64,000 nucleotides of DNA from Megalonaias nervosa (GCA_016617855.1 JAECUM010093684.1:1-64000); one strand, 5' to 3'; shown: positions 48,641 to 61,660, counted from the first letter of the stretch. The notes: generated by a model not told the origin, from the sequence alone. Numbers and translations are program-made.

Positions 48641-49469
48641 ACTTTTAATTCCTTTTATTTTGGTGTCAGATTGATGATGTTATTTGGATTATACAATATA
48701 CAGCTTAGCCTTACTTCAGATGTGCACCTATCAAAAACTTCTAGTGCCACTTGTTTCTTGGTCTTTTCACTTCCTGGATATAATGGGCAAATTGTAAAAA
48801 AAAACAGCTAATATATTTTGTTTTTACTTTTGAGATATTTTGTAATTTATTTGTTGCACTTTCAGAGGTGGGTCTTGTCTAGTTTTCTTTATTTTAATAG
48901 CTGCTAAAGATAGTGTACTTATACTTGTTTGGCTGATTTTTATAGCACATGGGGGCAGCCATTTTGGTTAGCAGTGTGTTGAGATCATGTACAATTGACA
49001 CAAGTACAATATCCAAAAAGAAATTTCAGCCACAGTACATGACAATAAAATAGAGGTATGCCAACGTTCTCTCCATTGGCTTTGTTGCAAATGCAAACAA
49101 TTTCGCTTTACCTGTCACTCTCTCAGAAGTACATGCAGTAATATCTTTAGAATGCCTCTCATTTATCAGCCTTCAGGAATTGTATCAAGCCAACATCAGT
49201 GTGTCATGTCTAAACAAAAGATGACAGATTTCTTTAAGAGAGTCATAGAGATGGAAAGATCATTTGTTAAGAACAAAATTAGCGAAGATGAAATATCAGA
49301 TGGTTTGCTGCTAACTGAGCATAGCGCACTGATAGAGAAATGGCTGGCATGTTGTCTATTACTATGATGACATTCTGGAGGGTCACTTGAATATTTTTGA
49401 GGGTGACAAAACTTAACAAAATGTGGAAACGTGGTCGTGAGGTTCAGAAAACTATTTTTTACAGTTGTG

Positions 49470-49493
49470 GCCAAAAAAGGTTGGGTACCACTG
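49470..49493. other. Isolated hAT-like terminus
   Basis: AAAAAAGGTTGGGTACCACTG is the inverse of the CAGTGGTACCCAACCTTTTT-type end known from hAT (Charlie/Zaphod-like) elements. A CAGTGGTTCCCA at 45938 could be the partner, but the flanks do not match, so no element is drawn. The 71-codon frame at 49152-49367 just upstream may be internal sequence. Confidence 0.4.
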
Positions 49494-50224
49494 GTTTAGG
49501 CCTTGCAGAAAACCTGATATGTTGACAAAAATATATAAGGAACAATATGATGAATTGCAGAAAATTGTGTTTTGGATACATACATACATACATACATACA
49601 TACCAGTTCATGAATCTATTCATACTGGCCATAATTGTACCAGTTCAGCCTTCATTAAAAGCCAATTGTAAAAGGGAGTTCAGTTCTCAAAGCAGAATTG
49701 ACACTACTCTGAGGAATAGGGAAACCATATACTGTATATATTTACCAGCTGAGCAACAATTATGTATGCATATACTGTATATATTTATCGTCAAAGTGAT
49801 AAAAAATCATTAAATGTTTAAAATTTGGTGTTCCTACGCCTTATGATAATGTTACCCAACAGCTACTTTTGACATTGTTTACCCTCTCCCCATCTGAAGT
49901 ATGTGTTGAGGACCTTATTTGAAGTCCCCCTCTTGAGAAAATTTCTGGCAGCATCTCTCTTCGTTTTTTTTGTCTTCGTGGTTAATGTCACTGGTCAGTT
50001 TTGTCCAATTTGCACGTGTTCTGAATGAAGTTCTTTGAGATAAAGACATGAAACTTGATTACTTTCCATGTCCACCTTGTAACTGGCAGCTCTATTGGAA
50101 AGGTTATATTTCATCATTATATACTTTTGGTGGCCTCATCGTTTAAGGGTGGGGGGAGAAATAGAAATTCACTGAACATTTCCTGTTAGCACATGTAGTT
50201 CATTGTGAATTTTAAGTTGATACA

Positions 50225-50523
50225 AACCGGTGGCCTAGTGGTTAGAGTGTCCACATTGGATGTGGGAGGTTGTGGGTTCGATCCCCGGCTGAGTCATACC
50301 TAAGACTTATAAAAATGGTACTAACAGCTGCCTCGCTTGGCGCTCAGCATTAAGAGGTTAGTGTTTGACTGGTCGGCCTGGTGTCAGGATAATGTGACTG
50401 GGTGGGACATGATGCTGTCAGTGGCATGATGTCCCAGTGCTAGACATCACTGTAAACTGCCACACTGCAGACATCTTAGCGATATGACTGAAAAATTGTT
50501 AATGCTATGTTAAAAATCCAAAT

Positions 50524-50552
<29 letters not shown>
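50225..50552 (+). mobile_element. SINE family B copy with (AC)n tail
   Basis: Head AACCGGTGGCCTAGTGG, intact B box GGTTCGATCCC and the shared body, with tail ATATGACTGAAAAATTGTTAA. The 3' AAATCACACA has expanded into a 26-base (CA)n tract. Confidence 0.92.
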
Positions 50553-50555
<3 letters not shown>

Positions 50556-50589
50556 TGTTGTTCACCTGGCCAGAAAGCCAGCTGAGCCT

Positions 50590-51540
50590 ATATTACTGTC
50601 CTGTTACTCTAGTATGTGTTGTCCATCTTTGGTCACTACTTGCAACTTCTCAAAAACCACTGTACCAGTTTCAACCCAGCATGGAAGAAGACATCCTGGA
50701 ATGAAAGCCTTTGAAGTTTGTACAGATGATGATCGCTACTAAAACTGTAAAAGAAATTTCAAATCACTGATCAAGAACTGAAGAATAGAATTTGATCAAG
50801 TTTTGCGGAAAGCATCCTGGCATAAAACCTTTTTAGATTTATACAGATGACACCAAACTTCAGTTAGACATAGCCACATGATTACTGACAATAGCAACAC
50901 CTTTTGAATGATGTCTTCTCAAAAACTGCTGATTATAATTTGTCCAGATTTAGCATATTGGCATCAGGGTTTTAAGTTTTGTACAAGCAATCATCATTTG
51001 TGTCATTAAAATGGAAAAAACTTTCACATAACTATTCTTGAAAAACTGCTAACATAATGTGACAAAATTTGCCATAAATATGTTTGTACGACTAAAATAT
51101 AAAAGACTTCTCAAATCATAAAACAGATTGTGACCAAATTTGTCAGAAATGCATTCAGAGCTTGTACAAGGGATGCTGATGCAGCAGCAGCCATGGCTGA
51201 TGTTACTTGATATGGAAAAACATTTTAAATGTCTGCAATCGTCATACTAACCCAGCTTTCTTAGCAATCACCCTTGCATTGGCTTCAAGTTGGACATGAG
51301 TCAGGTGAGCATTTTGGGCCTCTTGATGTGTTCTTGGAAAGGTTGCTGCCATTTTGTACTGAGCAAATATGTGGTATCTTTTCCATGAGAAAACCAAGGT
51401 TCAGCCCAATAAATTTGTCAAACACCAGGGTGTGGACTTGTTTTCAGCCCATGGCATCCATTGCAGTATTTGCAACAAATTTGTACATAGGGATGTGGTG
51501 GGAGGCTTATGAAGCACAGGCTTTCATTGGATAAATGCTC
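50590..51540. repeat. Diverged repeat field (CTCAAAAACCACT type)
   Basis: Phrases such as TCTCAAAAACCACT, TTTGTACAGATGATGATC and AGCATCCTGG recur in altered form (near 50645, 50800, 50925, 51040 and 51120) at about 130-150-base spacing. No gene is supported here. Confidence 0.5.
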
Positions 51541-52263
51541 AAATAATTTCTCTGGCTTTTTTTATAAAGGGGGTTTCAATCCTTAAGGGTGAGGTGCAGT
51601 TTTTATACAAAAACTGCATCTATGAACAGATGCTTTGTTGTACAATCATGTTTCAGCAGAATTTTATGTGATGAATAAGTTTTAAGGAATCTGGATAAAA
51701 CGTGAACTCTTTTATCGTCAATGTTGTCACAGCAGCAGCAATCAATGTTTATGACAGTGGTGATTATGTCATGTGCATTAGAACTGCCTGTTTGCCATTG
51801 TAGAATGAAGTGAAATTGGTAACATGTATTAAATAACGGGATAATCAATGAAATGTCTCATAGTTCATATGCAGAAGTTGCATTTTAAGCACTTGGTTAT
51901 GGTGGTTGACCAGGAAATCAAGCAACTACACGTATATAATCAGCTAAAAAGTATCATTTTTTCATGTCGATTTGAAGAAAAATTGGAGCAAATGTAGACA
52001 CCCTTGGCATGAACCTTGGTTTGAGTTTGGGCAAGTTGTTTTTTGTACATGTATCTCTTTCACTTTTCATTATTGGGTGGGTGGTTTTGGTTGGAATATT
52101 GATAATATCACAAAGTGGTTGTGTGCCAATTATCATGGCCTCCACTAGCTAACGATTATTGTGGGATCTATTGCAACTTGTGGAAGGGGGATATGGGATA
52201 CATAGATTTAGGAAAAACAAACAAGGACATCAGTTTTGGGGCAGGTGTCTGCTTAGCTGTAGG

Positions 52264-52452
52264 GAGCTGTGGTAGCTCAGTTGGTAAAGTATCATACTTA
52301 TGATGCAGGGATAACTGGTTGGAAAACTGACCAGGGCAACTTGGTCTAGCTGCCTTGGCATGGACTTGGGAAAGTCACAGTGTAGCTCCAGTTTCCTTAG
52401 CATGATAATGCCAGAATGTGTTAAAAGTGCTATTAAAACCAACAAAACAAAA
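52264..52452 (+). mobile_element. SINE family C, plus orientation
   Basis: The head GCTGTGGTAGCTCAGTTGGT is a tRNA A-box region. The body has AGCTGCCTTGGCATGGAC. The end AATGTGTTAAAAGTGC is followed by ATTAAAACCAACAAAACAAA, which is shared (inverted) with the copies at 56105 and 61510. Confidence 0.8.
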
Positions 52453-54272
52453 TACTTGGCTATATGTACTGGATTTTTCATCTCCTGATAAAATGGAACA
52501 TTATACTAGGAAGTACAGTATTTGGAGAAGCATTACCTTACAAATTTAAATTTTTTCCATGACCTACTTTTTCATACTTGACTGATTTTTGACAGTATTC
52601 TCAGTACAGTTCACCATGTAGTATTCAGTTTACCTTGGTGAATTGTCATGTTTACAGGGAATCTTTCAATGCTCTGCCTAGGAATTAGTGTCTAGGTCAG
52701 TGTCAGAAACTAGGATGTGATACATTTTAGCAGCAGGCATCTGTTTAATATTATATTAGAGTAACTATTGAACCTGTGACCATTAAGCTTTATACATGGA
52801 AGAATATGGAATCAATACAAGCCACCATACAAAAAAAAGGTCACACTGACCAACTTTTTATTTTGAATGATATTTGAGAGTTGAAATTTGTAATAAATGT
52901 ATGAAATAAAATCACCTACAGTGTCGATGTTACTGTAATATGGATGTTCTTGATGGAATTTCTAGTGGTCCTCTTGTATAATTGTTGGCACAGGACAATT
53001 ACATAAGAAAGATGATACAAATATTTATGAGCTGAATGCTCTTGGTATAAAAAAAATACAGAAAAGTGAACAAATCCTTCAATACCCATGGAATAATAAT
53101 TGGAGACCTACATTAACTGTGAATGAGTTGCAGTTTGGCAGACAACAACATATCATTACAGGTGGTGAAAGAGGAGTTGTGGTGCTGTTGCAAGGGCAGG
53201 TGTCATAGATCTCAGATTTCACTGAAAAATCATTTCAGATTAAAAAATTTGCTCTGTAAGTGTTATGGACCTTCATATTTTGTGTACAAGGGAACTAAAT
53301 AGGACAGCTGTGCTTGGGGCCTAAAGTCTAACCAGAATTGAAACACCTTCACAGTTACTCCAAACTACAGGGCCAGTTTTTTCAGCAAGTCATTATCATC
53401 ACTCTCCATTTTATTTTTTGTTATTTACATGTGATCACTCATTAGCATTTTCAGGACAGTCAGCAAGAAGAAAAGTATTGGTAAGCAAACCTTGACATTT
53501 GTAGAAACAAGGTTGAAAAGTACTGGCCTTGACAAAGATGATAGCTATCTTCACTAGTTTCGGTTCCATCCTCTTTCCAGCTGACTCAGGGAATTAAATT
53601 GTAACAGAGGCAAGGTCTTCAACTTTTAGAAGATTGCAGTTTACATTAAAAAAAATAACTAAAATTGTATTTTAAAGAGTGTTTCTTTTTCATTTTGCCC
53701 GTATCTTTGTTTTATATGCCTTGACTTGTTTATACCTACACGTACATGTAAACTTAGCACTCTGTGGTTTGGTGCGTATGTGCTGTTAAATCTTATACAT
53801 TTATATACCTCTTTTTTTTTTAGCCATGAAATATTCACAACATGGAATTATGGCATACCGTACTGATATCCGAAAATATCGTCCATCTTTACTGTTTTCA
53901 ACACAGTACTGTCAAGACGTCAAGTCATACATGCAGTACTTCCTATATTTATCTCCCCGTTGCCACCATCCATCACTACACACATCTGCCATTATAGTAC
54001 TGATTCTTTATGTGCCTAAGTTTTTATTATAACTGCAGGAGACAGGGCAGATATTTCCACAGTCTCTAATATACATGTCATAGACTCAAATATGTTAGTT
54101 CACTAGTTCATTGTAGTCTGAAAAGTCATTTCTCAGGAAGATGTTGCAGTAACTGAACTTGACATTTGATTTCAGTGAGACAGTAAAATTCAGTTACAAG
54201 TCTTTAAGCGAATGGAACCTACACAGAAATTAAAATTTTATCTTTTGAAAGAAAACCAGAGACTGTAACGTG

Positions 54273-55984
54273 CATAGCTGCCAATTGTCCCCTTTTTTTT
54301 GTATTTGTCCCGTATTTTGGACCTGAATATGGGTGTACGTTTTTTTGTGTTAAAAATCTGTTTTTTCAGTAAAAGAAATAAATAAAAAAAATCCTTGCAA
54401 GTTTCCGTTTTGACTGGGATCCGGTGCCATTCTTAAAGTAAATGTGTTGCATGTATAAAATACGATTGGTCCATTCGAAATCGAGGCTGCCATACCAAAT
54501 TTTAACCGTCATCCGCCGCCTTATTGGATTGCGCAGAGCGTCTGCTGCTATCACTGTATCCCGTCTTCATGATGTCGAAAAGAAAAGCAGAAGATTCAGA
54601 ATTTTCTCCAGCAAAGAAAAGAAAACAGAATTGGAAGGACAACTATGCCGTCATCTTTAAATTTGTGAAACCATCTCGTAAAGGAGAAAACTTTGTATTT
54701 TGCAAATTGTGCAATTGTGATTTCGCTATTGGGCATGGAGGCACCCATGACATAAAGCAGCATGAAAAAGCTAATAAACATCAACTTGCTGTTTCATCAT
54801 CAACAACACAGCCTGAACTGAAGTTTATACATGCCGAGAGAACCTTGACGTAATTAGATCGGACGTTCTTTTTACTAAATTTCTTATAGAAATGAACCAT
54901 CCTCTTTCAGTTGCTAGTGATGCTGGTGATTTATTTCGCACACTTTTTCCAGACAGCAACATTGCCAAGGATTACTCGTGTGCTGGAACAAAAACAGTGG
55001 CTATCATTAATGAGCTGGCAACAGACAACCATAACTACATTGTGAAAAGACTGAAAGGTGTGTAGTTGTAGACCTTCTACATTGTTATTTTAACTGTGGA
55101 TTGTGACAAGTTTATTTTTGATTGCCAGAACGTTTGCAAGTTTTTTTTTTCTTTCTCCCCCCTTGCACGAAATTAGTATTTTTTCTCTACATTTCTTTCT
55201 GTGCTGTATTGTTTTGATACACTGTTCAACCAAAAACTTGCATAAACTCAACTTTCCTGTCTGAGGAGGTCAGTGATACATTGTATAAAAACATTACCTT
55301 TTATTAAATTCACCTTAAAGGATGAGGTTCTGACACATGCCCAAGTTGCAAATATTAGCTCAAGGTTAGAGGTCTCTTTTGCAGACATCAGGTTCTTTCT
55401 CAAGAAATTTTCCATGTTACTGCTGAAAAAAGATGGTGAATCTTCTTCTGATGCTCAGAACAAGCTTAGAGCACAGTTAGCCTCATACCAGCTCAGCTCC
55501 CTGACTGAAACAATACTCTACTGCGATATTGTTCATGGAGTGTGGATTCTGATGACTAAGATGAAGAATTCATGTGGAGACTTTCTTTACGATCGTCTGA
55601 GTTATTTTATGTTAGGACTTCGTTCTTTACCACACTCTAATGCTGATTGTGAGTGGATTTTTAGTTCAGGAAAAAAAATCGCACACAATTCAGATCATCC
55701 ATGAAAGATGGTACATTTGAATCAATAATGACTGAAAAGACAAGGTGCGGAAAAGGCTCATATACACATCCTGTGTCTGATGACTTAAGAAGGTGCAAGA
55801 GTGCAACACGCGCATCTTTGACATTAAATAATTAAGTAACTTACTTACCTACTTTAGTGATGGATGTAGATGTTGTAAATAGTTATATATGCAGTAAAAT
55901 TTTAAAAATCAGTGTTTCTTCCTGAAAATCAGTATTTTTGGCATAAGCAGTCAGTATTTTTGTAGTCCGGGATTGGCAGCTATG
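54273..55984 (+). mobile_element. Internally deleted hAT element with broken transposase
   Basis: The ends are inverted copies: CATAGCTGCCAATTGTCCC at the left and GGGATTGGCAGCTATG at the right. Imperfect 8-bp direct repeats AACGTGCA and AATGTGCA lie at or next to the ends. Inside, an ATG frame (54569-54853) begins MMSKRKAED and has a BED/TTF-like zinc finger (FCKLCNCDF ... KQHEKANKH). After a stop and frame change, a second block (about 54857-55060) contains LSVASDAGDLFRTLFPDSN. A third (55273-55704) holds the C-terminal dimerisation region with LGLRSLPHSNADCEWIFSSG. The catalytic middle is missing, so the element is dead. Confidence 0.85.
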
Positions 55985-56104
55985 AATGTGCAAGTAAGCT
56001 GAATGTATAGTTTATATAGTTGATGAATTTCATTATTTAGGTCATTTTACAGTTGAAACCAAAATGGAATGCAGAATGAATGCAAACAGAAAGCAGATTG
56101 TTTG

Positions 56105-56312
56105 TTGGGCTTTTTTTGTTTTCTTGTGTTTTGGGGACTTTGTTTACAGCACTTGTAACACATTTTTGGCTATATCGGAGAAGATGGGACCTGTCTCTTT
56201 CCCAAGGACATGTGGAGGCAGCTTACCCAGACTGGCCTGGTTGGGTATCAAACCCACGATCGTTGGATTATGAGGCTGATGCTCTACCAGTTGAGCTACT
56301 GTGACTACTGAG
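56105..56312 (-). mobile_element. SINE family C, minus orientation, tRNA-Met-like head
   Basis: On the minus strand the head reads CAGTAGCTCAACTGGTAGAG, then a loop with CAT as anticodon, then a B-box-like GGGTTTGATACCC. The body (AGCTGCCTCCACATG, GACAGGTCCCATCTTC) matches the copy near 61600. The tRNA fold is followed by SINE body, so it is not a functional tRNA gene. Confidence 0.85.
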
Positions 56313-56329
56313 TGCAAATGCATAATGTC

Positions 56330-56551
56330 ACATTTCAGCACAGGTTAGGCTATACATGGTGGCCAGTATAACTGGTGGAGTAAGAACCTGGAAATAGCCT
56401 GGGGAGAACCACTGTGACCCATGGGAAGCTGCTGGCAAGCTTTCTCACGTGCCCCACATGTCTGAGATTCGAACCCACTTGGACATATGGTGAGACAGCA
56501 GTGATCGTAAAGGCATTAGTGCTTTAGACCAGTCGGCCACCCAGGACCCCA
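56330..56551 (-). mobile_element. SINE family A, minus orientation
   Basis: TTTCAGCACAGGTTAGGC to GCCAGTATAACTGGTGGAG and GCTTTCTCACGTGCCC matches family A in reverse. The head lies at the right (CAGTCGGCCACCCAGGACCC). It directly abuts the SINE C on its left. Confidence 0.85.
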
Positions 56552-58336
56552 CAGATGAATTGAAGTGCGGAGTTCATGCAAACAGATGTATTTTGAAGGA
56601 ATGGGTTGAACAGTTTTGAAAATTCATGGTTGTCATATGGCATCCAGCTTTGAAAATCTGGTTACAAAGTAAATTATTGCAGTTGCTAAAAGATAATTGA
56701 ACAATTTCCTTTTTCCACATTAACTTTTTGTCCATCAGCTCTTTGGTAGTTGGCCTTCCCTGACCAGAAACTTATATCTACCCTGTATATTTCATGATTA
56801 TCCAATTTTACATCATCATTTTTGTTGTTATTAATTTGACACTGTTAGTCCTATTTCTAAATATTCATGGAATGTATGCTTTCGATACGAGGTTTGTGTA
56901 TAGTTGTTACCCCACAAGCCGTTATAAAGCAATAATTGTAATTCGTTTGATTATATTTAAACTTGCCATATTCCTACTGCTAAAGTTAACCACTACAAGC
57001 AACTGTTGTATACACTACAGTGAATGTCCATTTCTACAACAGACCAATGAGAAAGTGTAATAATAAATCATAGACATTCAATGTCAAGCCAAATATGAAA
57101 GAACTGCTACCATAAGTTGGTGTGTTTCGTTAAGCATATCAGATAGGGAGTAACCAACAAAGGCGGATTAATGTTGCCTCTTATCGATAGCTATCCCCAA
57201 ACAATTATCAACATTGGAATTATGTGTTGGCACTCTTGTCTAGGCACCCAAAGATTAAGAGGACCATGCAAATGTACCTGGGTCTTGGATCATTCCATTG
57301 TTACAGTCAGTTTTGACTTGGATCTATTCTTTTGTTAAAGGTAAAACAGTTTGGAAATGTAACAAGTCTTTACTTACCAACAAGGAATATATTCAATTAG
57401 TCCATTGAGTTCCCAAGTGCAGCAATAATCATTTCTAAAGTCTCCAGCCTCTTTAGACCAAATTTATTGTTTTGGAATACTCAAAATAGTTGGCTGAATA
57501 TTACAGTATGTAATAGTTTAATCTAAGTAGGGAATAAAGAATCCTTTACAGTTTTGGATATTAATTTCTATTATATAGATATGTATAGTGTATACATTTT
57601 GACCACATACCGGTATTACAAGAAATCGAAATCTCAAGTCGGTGCCTAAAAGTATTCTTACAACCATATGGTAAAATATTAATCTTTAAAACATTGGTAC
57701 TGTATTATTGAAAAACTAATTGCCTGCTTTTAGATGTTCTGATTACAGACATTCTGGTTACAGTTAATGCTAGCTAACTTACATATATCTGAAGTGTGGC
57801 AGGCAAAACTTTTTGTACTGGCGTGGATCATGGACTTGTTTTTAACTCACCTCTTAGAAGTAAAGGTAAACTACAGTGTATTGTACTACCCTCAGTTTTG
57901 GTGTGGGCACAGATAGTAACATATACATGTACCCTCACAGAATGTCACACACAGTACATGGTATGGTTCCTAGGCAACAGCTGCGTTTCATAGCACCTGC
58001 AACCCTCCCCCCCCATTCCAACTGTGGAGGGTTCTTGAGAGGATTCAGTTTTGTACATTTATGATGGTTGTACATTCTTGGTTAAGCTTTTGTGTTAAGC
58101 TCAGTTTTTTTTACACACTGTATACACACTTTTATACCTACATGTAGAATTATAAAAACTTGGTGGCGATGCATCTTGAAGAATATTACACCTTGTCGCA
58201 TTGAAACTATGTGATTTATGTATCTCCATTAGTACCTCACCCTTACCATAAAGGAAGGGCACTGTGATTGACATTTCACTTTACTGACTCTTGGTAACTT
58301 TTTGCATTAGCTTATGACCAATAGGGTTTTTCTTTT

Positions 58337-58337
<1 letters not shown>

Positions 58338-58376
<39 letters not shown>
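58338..58376. repeat. (CT)n microsatellite
   Basis: About 19 uninterrupted CT units inside the diverged satellite field. Confidence 0.95.
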
Positions 58377-58377
<1 letters not shown>

Positions 58378-59562
58378 AAGTTAAGACTTATGAAACTTGG
58401 TGAGGGGATGCATCTTGATGAGTCCTGCATCCCGTGTCAGAAATGTGGGTAACTATAACCTTTATATTTCACTGATTTTGATTAAATCCTGTGGTTTAAG
58501 TTTATTTCTCATGAACTTTTAGATAAAATGAAGATAAAATCATGAAACTAAATGATTGAATGCATATCTCGTCAGTACCATACCCTTACCACACCAACAT
58601 TTGACATTTGATACTGGCTTAGGTTAAATTCTGCATTTAGCTCATAACAAAGTAGTTTTTAGTGCTGGTTATATATACTGTTGTACCAACATCATGAAAC
58701 TTGGTGAGAGAACGTGACTTGATGAATACTACACTCATAAATGTAGGTTACAGTGACTTCAGTTAAAACGTGTTTTAAATTTTTCTCAAGCTTTGTTAGC
58801 ATCGTGAAACTAGTAACTTGAATGCATCACAGTTAGTATCACACCTGTACCACAAAAGAATTTCACTGTGACCTACATTTCATATTTTACTGGCTTAGGT
58901 AAAGTTTTGCACTGTACATGTTGCTTGATAGGTTTTTAGCGTTATATATGTAAAAATGTAGTACCCACAAACAGTGTTTATGATCTGATGTTTGTGTGAT
59001 AATTGCAGGAGACTGTCATACATACCTACTGCTCTGATTTCAAGGTGACCAAATGATAATGGCAAAGTAAATGAAAAAATCCTTCAGTTGTGAGTATCAA
59101 TAAATCATTACAAAACGTGTTGCTTCCTTTAATGTTTATGTAGTTGATGAAATAAATTTGCTATCTGGTCTAGGCAAATGAAGTAAACTTGAAGTTTTTG
59201 CTCTAATGTACCTGTTTTAAAGAAGAATAAATGATATTGGCTTACGATTTTATGGTGCCAGCAAAGAAAAAAGGAAAACAAAAGTTGAAACAAATATAAT
59301 GCAGTTTCATTAAAATATACCATACATTTTTTTCCATTTTTTTTTTTCAACTCGTATTGGGTTATAACATTTGGGGCAAGCTCAGATTTCCAAAGGGCAA
59401 ATTAAATTTTTCAGTCAGTTTGCCCTAGGCAAGCCATCTTTTAATACATTTTTTTAATTACACTGTTACGTGTATAGCTAATTTCATGAAATCTGATGAG
59501 ATGTATCTTGATGAGCACTTATTACACCCTCACAGAAGTAGATCACCATGACTTATATTTCA

Positions 59563-59845
59563 GATGCAGGAGGCTATGGGTTCGAACCCTGGCTGAGTCA
59601 TACCAAAGACTTTTAAAAATGGTTCTAGCAGCTGCCTTGCTTGGCGCTCAGCATTAAGAGATTAGTGTTAGGACTGGTTGACCTCTTTATCAGGATAATG
59701 TAACGGGACGGGACATGATGCTACATGTCAGCATCATATTGCCCCATTTCAAAATTTCGCTATAAACTGACACACTGCAGACATTGTAGTGTGATGGCTA
59801 AAATTGTTAAAGCTATGTTAAAAATCCGAAACACACACGCACACT
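59563..59845 (+). mobile_element. SINE family B, 5'-truncated
   Basis: It begins within the anticodon-stem region (GATGCAGGAGG) and keeps the B box (GGGTTCGAACCC). It ends in AAAATCCGAAACACACACGC. The A box is missing, and it sits in the old satellite field. Confidence 0.88.
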
Positions 59846-60939
59846 AATATTTCATGATTTGCTGGCTTGGTTTCAGTCTTCAGCATTCTTTAGGCTGGAA
59901 TCATCAAGCTGGGTGATTGCATTCATCCACAAGTACTTGTGACCAGCTTGGGTCGAGTTTTTGCATGTAGCTAATGGTGTTTTATCAACTTTTTATGGCT
60001 TTAGCTGGAACTATGAAACCTGGCAAGAGGGTGCATCTTGATGAGCACTGCACCCTTAACTTAAAAGAAGGCCACTTTGATCCATGTTTCATATTTTACT
60101 GACTTGGATTTAGTTTGGTTTTAGTAAAGATTAAACTAGGTGACTGTGGACATCATCTGTAGTATGACATTTGGTGCAAAAAGGTAACTGGCATAGATTT
60201 ACCATTTTACTGGCTTAGGTGAAGTTGTTGAATTTAGCTCATGACTGGGGGGGATTTTCTAATGTGCTTTGCATACAGTCCTATATAGAATCATAAAACT
60301 TGTGGATGCATCTTCATGAGTGCTACTCACTCATTTCAGTAGTAGGTCAATATGACCCACATTTTACACTTTGCTGACTTGGATTAAATTTTGAGTTTGA
60401 TGTTCATTTCTCAGGCACAAACTGTTCATGCTAGAATTGTGAAATTGATTATGATATGCACCTGTTACCTCCACACTTAACAAATAAAGAAGCTATTCAT
60501 GATGCTGTTCATCCTTTGCTGTTTAAACTGAACATTTTGCAATTAGCTCTATTTCCTTTTTGCTAAAACGGTCTCTGACCTATATTTCATGTTCAGTAAC
60601 TTTTCTTTATTGCATTCAAAGTTTATTTCCTGGGTGCTGTTTATGTTCCAGTCATAACACTTATTCTGGTCTTGAAAGTTTTTTTGATCATGTGAGGTTA
60701 CGGTGGATTATAGATCGGTGGTTACACAATACGTCAGTTCAGTACTGGCTATTTAGTACCAATTAATATTTCAGATTTTTTACGTTTTAAATTTATCAAA
60801 TGATCAGTTGTAAAGATAAATAATAGCCCAAAAACGTAGTTAGAAAGGGGCCAAAATCACTGTAGTCTGCTTTTGTTTTCTGCATTATAATGTTTACAAT
60901 GACTACTGGAAATTAGTGAAAGTAGAGGTGCGCTATGTC

Positions 60940-61190
60940 ATCCTTAGGGGCCATGGGTGACCAGAATCAGATGGTAAAAAATGTTACCCTTTACAGGTCA
61001 CTTACGTCCCATCTCTGTCAGTGTGAGTTTGGCTCTAGGCTTGACCAATGTCACCAGGGTATGTTAGAAGACTTGATGGTAGCTTCTGTGGGTCTGTGCT
61101 TCAATCTGAGTTCTTCTTCAACCAAATATTATGGCCACCATGTATATGGTAGCTATCATATACTGAAAAATGGCATTTAGACCCCCCCCC
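60940..61190 (+). mobile_element. SINE family A, degraded
   Basis: The head GGGGCCATGGGTGACCAG is decayed. The body AGCTTCTGTGGGTCTGTG and the 3' part ATGGCCACCATGTATATGG, CTGAAAAATGGCATTTAG identify it. Confidence 0.8.
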
Positions 61191-61509
61191 CCAAAACATA
61201 TAATCACTGATTACATTCTGGTGTAGGAAATTTAAGTACTTGGACAGATTCAACTCAGTTGGATATAGAAGAGTAAGTTTGATTATCATTAATGTAATTT
61301 ATGGAATCATTTGAATATTAATGATTATAGCAATTAGTATTTATGTTCAGCTGAAGTTTCTAGATGGCATGTAGTAGTTGTTGTGTGGTCAAAATTCAAG
61401 GTAAACTGGTAAATAGCCCTATCAGGTAATCTGCATTACTACGAAAATGTTTATTTCCAGAGTTAATTATGGACATTTTACTTTGCATATCAAAATCTGT
61501 ACCTTTTAT

Positions 61510-61660
61510 TTTTGTTTTGTTGGTTTTATTGGCACTTTTAACACATTATTGACTATATCATGCAGAAGATGGGAGCCAATTACATTTTTCCAAGGAGAGA
61601 CCATCAAGGCAGCTAACTAATGGGCTGGCCTGGAATGTATCTGTGACTCTTGGAAAACAA
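61510..61660 (-). mobile_element. SINE family C, 3' part, minus orientation
   Basis: TTTTGTTTTGTTGGTTTTAT through CACTTTTAACACATTATTG, AGAAGATGGGAGCC and AAGGCAGCTAACTAATGGGC matches, in reverse, the family C body and tail. The tRNA-like head is lost. Confidence 0.75.

Larger units (their letters stand above)
58130..60500. repeat. Diverged satellite field, about 150-base units
   Basis: The block ATGAAACTTGGTGAG, GATGCATCTTGATGAG, (T)ACACCCTTACC, then GTGACCTACATTTCA, TTTACTGGCTTAGG and TTTAGCTCATGAC recurs at least eight times (near 58150, 58390, 58545, 58695, 58810, 59485, 60010 and 60290). Identity between units is low, so it is an old array. A (CT)n tract interrupts it at 58338-58376 and a SINE B at 59563-59845. 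Confidence 0.75.

Noticed and set aside
45938..49493. A 3.55-kb hAT element between CAGTGGTTCCCA and GGGTACCACTG
   Set aside because: The two ends are similar, but their 8-bp flanks do not match and no coherent transposase lies between, so pairing them is not justified.
56220..56312. tRNA-Met (CAT)-like gene on the minus strand
   Set aside because: The tRNA-like head continues directly into a SINE family C body shared with other copies, and the stems are decayed. It is not an independent tRNA gene.
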